Origin: Candidatus Methanosuratincola sp.
GTDB taxonomy: Archaea > Thermoproteota > Methanomethylicia > Methanomethylicales > Methanomethylicaceae
Direction of reading: 5' to 3'
Length of the DNA: 12,348 nucleotides
Assembly (NCBI GenBank): GCA_029907755.1
Contig: JARYLH010000035.1
Span: forward strand, 1 to 12,348
The notes under the pieces were generated by a model. It made no database searches. It saw only the letters and a list, made by a program, of their open reading frames with translations, and was not told where the DNA came from. Of this stretch, positions 10,464 through 12,348 are shown in pieces (the stretch's first letter is position 1; the number at the start of each line of letters is the position of its first letter). The translations under genes were made by a program, and so were the position numbers.

Positions 10464-11423
10464 TCAGAAGAACCCTCTTAGCGAAGCGGCGTACTCCTCC
10501 GGGAACTCGGTCAAGCCCACCTCCCAGCCATACAGCTCGAGGAAGGCCCTGTCGCAGCCCATTCGCCTAGACCTGCCCATGATCCTCGCGTGCAGCCTGA
10601 ACGTGCCCTCCCCGTGCCCCGGTGGGAGGGAGAAGATGCCCATTGTGACCGACCTGATGCCCAGCTCCCAGTATCCCCTCAGGATCCTGGAGATGCCGTC
10701 TGCTAGGCCAAGAACGCATTCTGTTTCGAGCTCGAGGAGTGAGGGTTCTTCCCCTTCGAGAACGCCAATCACCTCGCAAGTCCCGGTGGGAGCCCACGGC
10801 GCAATCCAAGAGAACCCGCGGGTCTTCCCTACGTACCTCTGAGAGCCGACCTCCGACTCGAGCAAGTCGTCCCAGAAACACCTCCCTTCCCTCTCGCGGT
10901 AGGACCTGCATGAGGCGATGCATTCCCTGAGAGAGGATACCGGGGACTTGCCTGCGATCACCTGGAAATGCGGGTGCAAGATAGAGGCGCCCGCCTGGCT
11001 GAGGTGGTTCCATCCCAGGAAGTGGAAGGGATATCCCCTCTCGGAGGCTGCCCGTGCGAAGGCTGCGGACGCCATTATCCCGTCTGCGAGCTCCTCGGGG
11101 CCGTAGCCGTTGATTTCCAGCTTGTGCTCAGGCGTGAACACGACGACGCCGTGGAGCGGCGAGAGCGGGTACATGTTCGGGAAGACGACTGCCCTGCCCG
11201 CCCTGATCCTCCCCGATTGGCAGAAATCAGGAGTGAACGTCGGGGTCGAGCTCTCAATGTTCTCACGGCAGAAAGGGCAGCCCTTCATGGCTTCCGGGAC
11301 GGGCGTCGCCTCTTGCTGCCTCGGCCTCCCCTGTCTTGCCCTGTTTATCCGGGCTACGGCGCCTGTCAGAGGATCGGTACGGACTTCGATCTCGCAGGAT
11401 GCTGTGACGCCAGTGTCGGGCAT
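10464..11423 (-). CDS. galT: GalT-like hexose-1-phosphate nucleotidyltransferase
   Basis: A 319-residue member of the GalT branch of the HIT superfamily. Galactose-1-phosphate uridylyltransferases exchange a nucleotide between UDP-glucose and a sugar phosphate through a uridylylated His. Visible motifs are the zinc-binding CPFC (Cys49, Cys52), FPNMYPLSPLHGVVV (81-95), and the active-site stretch NHLSQAGASILHPHFQ (139-154) with HPH at 150-152 and Gln154. The frame is open to an ATG at 11504, but that start runs into the upstream gene. ATG 11423 lies 16 bases after the upstream stop and leads directly into the typical opening EIEVRTDPLTGAVARINRAR. Substrate preference cannot be read from sequence: in this glucan context it may interconvert glucose 1-phosphate and NDP-glucose rather than work on galactose. 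It is probably cotranscribed with the GH57 gene and faces the ROK kinase tail to tail with no spacer. Confidence 0.87.
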   Translation of the reverse strand: MPDTGVTASCEIEVRTDPLTGAVARINRARQGRPRQQEATPVPEAMKGCPFCRENIESSTPTFTPDFCQSGRIRAGRAVVFPNMYPLSPLHGVVVFTPEHKLEINGYGPEELADGIMASAAFARAASERGYPFHFLGWNHLSQAGASILHPHFQVIAGKSPVSSLRECIASCRSYREREGRCFWDDLLESEVGSQRYVGKTRGFSWIAPWAPTGTCEVIGVLEGEEPSLLELETECVLGLADGISRILRGYWELGIRSVTMGIFSLPPGHGEGTFRLHARIMGRSRRMGCDRAFLELYGWEVGLTEFPEEYAASLRGFF

Positions 11424-11439
11424 CCGGATCTCTGAGCGC

Positions 11440-12348
11440 TCAGTGCAGCTTTCCAGCCTTAGCAGACTTGGCACCTCCAGACTGGAGTTGCGACTGCATC
11501 TCATCTATCGCTGATGAGATCGACTGGATCAGCCTCTCGCTCACGTCCCCTGCGTCAGCATCGCCCTCGAGATGCCTGACCTCCTCGGCGAGCCTAGGCA
11601 GCCCGAGGACCTCGCCGACCCAACGCCGGAGGTCCCCCCTGGACAGGTGGAACCGCAGGACTCCCCCGTCGAGCGACTTGATGGCAGCCATCAGGGAGTG
11701 CAGGTTCGTGGCCTTGACCCCGACAGGCTTGCCCAGCCCAGCACAGAAGTGGAATGCGTGCGCGTCCGGCAGGTCGCCGTAGAGGATCCTGTAGGACCTT
11801 GCCTCATCGCCGAGCTTTGCGTAGAGCTTGGATCTGAAGTCGGCGATGGTCCACAGGAAAGTCGAGAACGCCTCCACAGGGCTGCTGAAGTGCGAGAAGT
11901 AGGAGTGTATCTCGCCGTCCACGCCCTGCTTTTGGCTCATGTAAAGGAAGTTGTCGCTCTGACCTATGAGCCTCCATATCCGCAGGTCATCCACGGACTT
12001 CTTGGCCATAGGGTATAGGTACCTCAAGTTCTCCAGGCAGTACCGCTGCAGATCGTTTCCGGTCCAAGCGGAGAGGTCCTTCTCAGAGTCCGCCCCCGAG
12101 GTGTAGTCCTTCGCCTCCACTGCACCCCTTGGCTCGAAGGCTTCGGCTGCCTCCCCCGGGGTAGCCCATACCGCACCTCCCCTCTCTTGTGCCTCCTCGG
12201 GGAGTGCCTCGAGGAAGTCCATGATGCCGCTTTGGTCCCCGAAGTACTCGCCGAACGCCTCCAAGTTGAAGCCCAGAAGCACGAAATCGCCCTTCTGGGA
12301 GAGGACTAGATCCAAGTAGTAGTCAGGACGGAGCGGCCCGCCGTCAGG
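11440..12348 (-). CDS. GH57 alpha-amylase-like protein with extra C-terminal domain, 5' end outside window
   Basis: The frame is open to the window edge, so only the C-terminal roughly 300 residues are present. The stretch GDFVLLGFNLEAFGEYFGDQSGI corresponds to GH57 motif 4, usually MDYETFGEHQ. WRLIGQSDNFLYMSQK and the following EIHSYFSHFSSPVEAFSTFLWTIADF match the conserved GH57 region usually reading TSDHFYYMSTK. The usual acid/base Asp of motif 4 is Asn here (codon at 12265-12267, AAC). The nucleophile motif lies outside the window. After the GH57 part comes a compact domain at about 11500-11770 (LPDAHAFHFCAGLGKPVGV, then FHLSRGDLRRWVGEVLG) that resembles the DUF5752 family, followed by a short charged tail. 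Possible roles are a glucan-binding or regulatory protein derived from amylase, or an enzyme with altered chemistry. It lies 16 bases upstream of the GalT-like gene on the same strand. Confidence 0.8.
   Translation of the reverse strand, partial: PDGGPLRPDYYLDLVLSQKGDFVLLGFNLEAFGEYFGDQSGIMDFLEALPEEAQERGGAVWATPGEAAEAFEPRGAVEAKDYTSGADSEKDLSAWTGNDLQRYCLENLRYLYPMAKKSVDDLRIWRLIGQSDNFLYMSQKQGVDGEIHSYFSHFSSPVEAFSTFLWTIADFRSKLYAKLGDEARSYRILYGDLPDAHAFHFCAGLGKPVGVKATNLHSLMAAIKSLDGGVLRFHLSRGDLRRWVGEVLGLPRLAEEVRHLEGDADAGDVSERLIQSISSAIDEMQSQLQSGGAKSAKAGKLH

Noticed and set aside
11433..11442. Perfect palindrome TGAGCGCTCA at the end of the GH57 gene
   Set aside because: Ten bases with no loop and no T tract is too short to call a terminator or operator.
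11424..11504. Longer GalT-like protein starting at ATG 11504
   Set aside because: It would overlap the end of the GH57 gene by about 65 bases and adds a segment without family similarity; ATG 11423 leads straight into the family's usual opening.

Overview
The window looks like a chromosomal stretch from an archaeon, probably a thermophilic or TACK-type lineage. The reasons are AT-rich TATA-like boxes at archaeal spacing, very strong use of AGG for arginine, short leaders and ATGA-type gene overlaps, and a glycogen-synthase-like gene of the 'WEYPPxxVGGLGRHV' style common in archaea. I cannot place it more precisely. Almost everything in it concerns alpha-glucan, maltose and trehalose metabolism.

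Layout. Positions 1-1234 hold the 3' part of a GH77 4-alpha-glucanotransferase (malQ) on the + strand. It converges on a small membrane protein of the MscS-associated conserved-TM-helix type (1902-1243, minus). A 0.22-kb spacer (1903-2126) has a TATA-like box that reads in both directions and a stretch (about 1971-2086) that resembles a decayed 5S rRNA gene. From 2184 (or 2127) to 10463 six genes run on the + strand with gaps of 23 bases or less, or with overlaps: a trehalose synthase-maltokinase fusion, glycogen branching enzyme (GlgB), a small winged-helix protein, a stand-alone N-terminal glycosyltransferase domain, a full GT-B glycosyltransferase whose start appears to be CTG, and a ROK-family sugar kinase. 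Two minus-strand genes then converge on the operon: a GalT-like nucleotidyltransferase (11423-10464), and upstream of it a GH57 protein cut by the window end (12348-11440).

How the genes may work together (inference). TreS interconverts trehalose and maltose, and the fused maltokinase can make maltose 1-phosphate with ATP. The GT-B enzyme is likely to use NDP-glucose to extend alpha-1,4-glucan, and GlgB adds alpha-1,6 branches. MalQ and the GH57 protein rearrange or trim maltodextrins. The ROK kinase would phosphorylate free glucose, and the GalT-like enzyme may interconvert sugar phosphate and NDP-sugar. No GlgE, GlgC, GlgP or GlgX is visible here, so the fate of maltose 1-phosphate and the source of NDP-glucose must lie elsewhere.

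Most worth a second look: the duplicated N-terminal glycosyltransferase domain kept as its own gene, the CTG or frameshift junction between the two glycosyltransferase genes, the GH57 protein with Asn at the expected acid/base position and an extra C-terminal domain, and the 5S-like relic with a well-spaced promoter. No tRNA, CRISPR array, insertion sequence or intact rRNA was seen.
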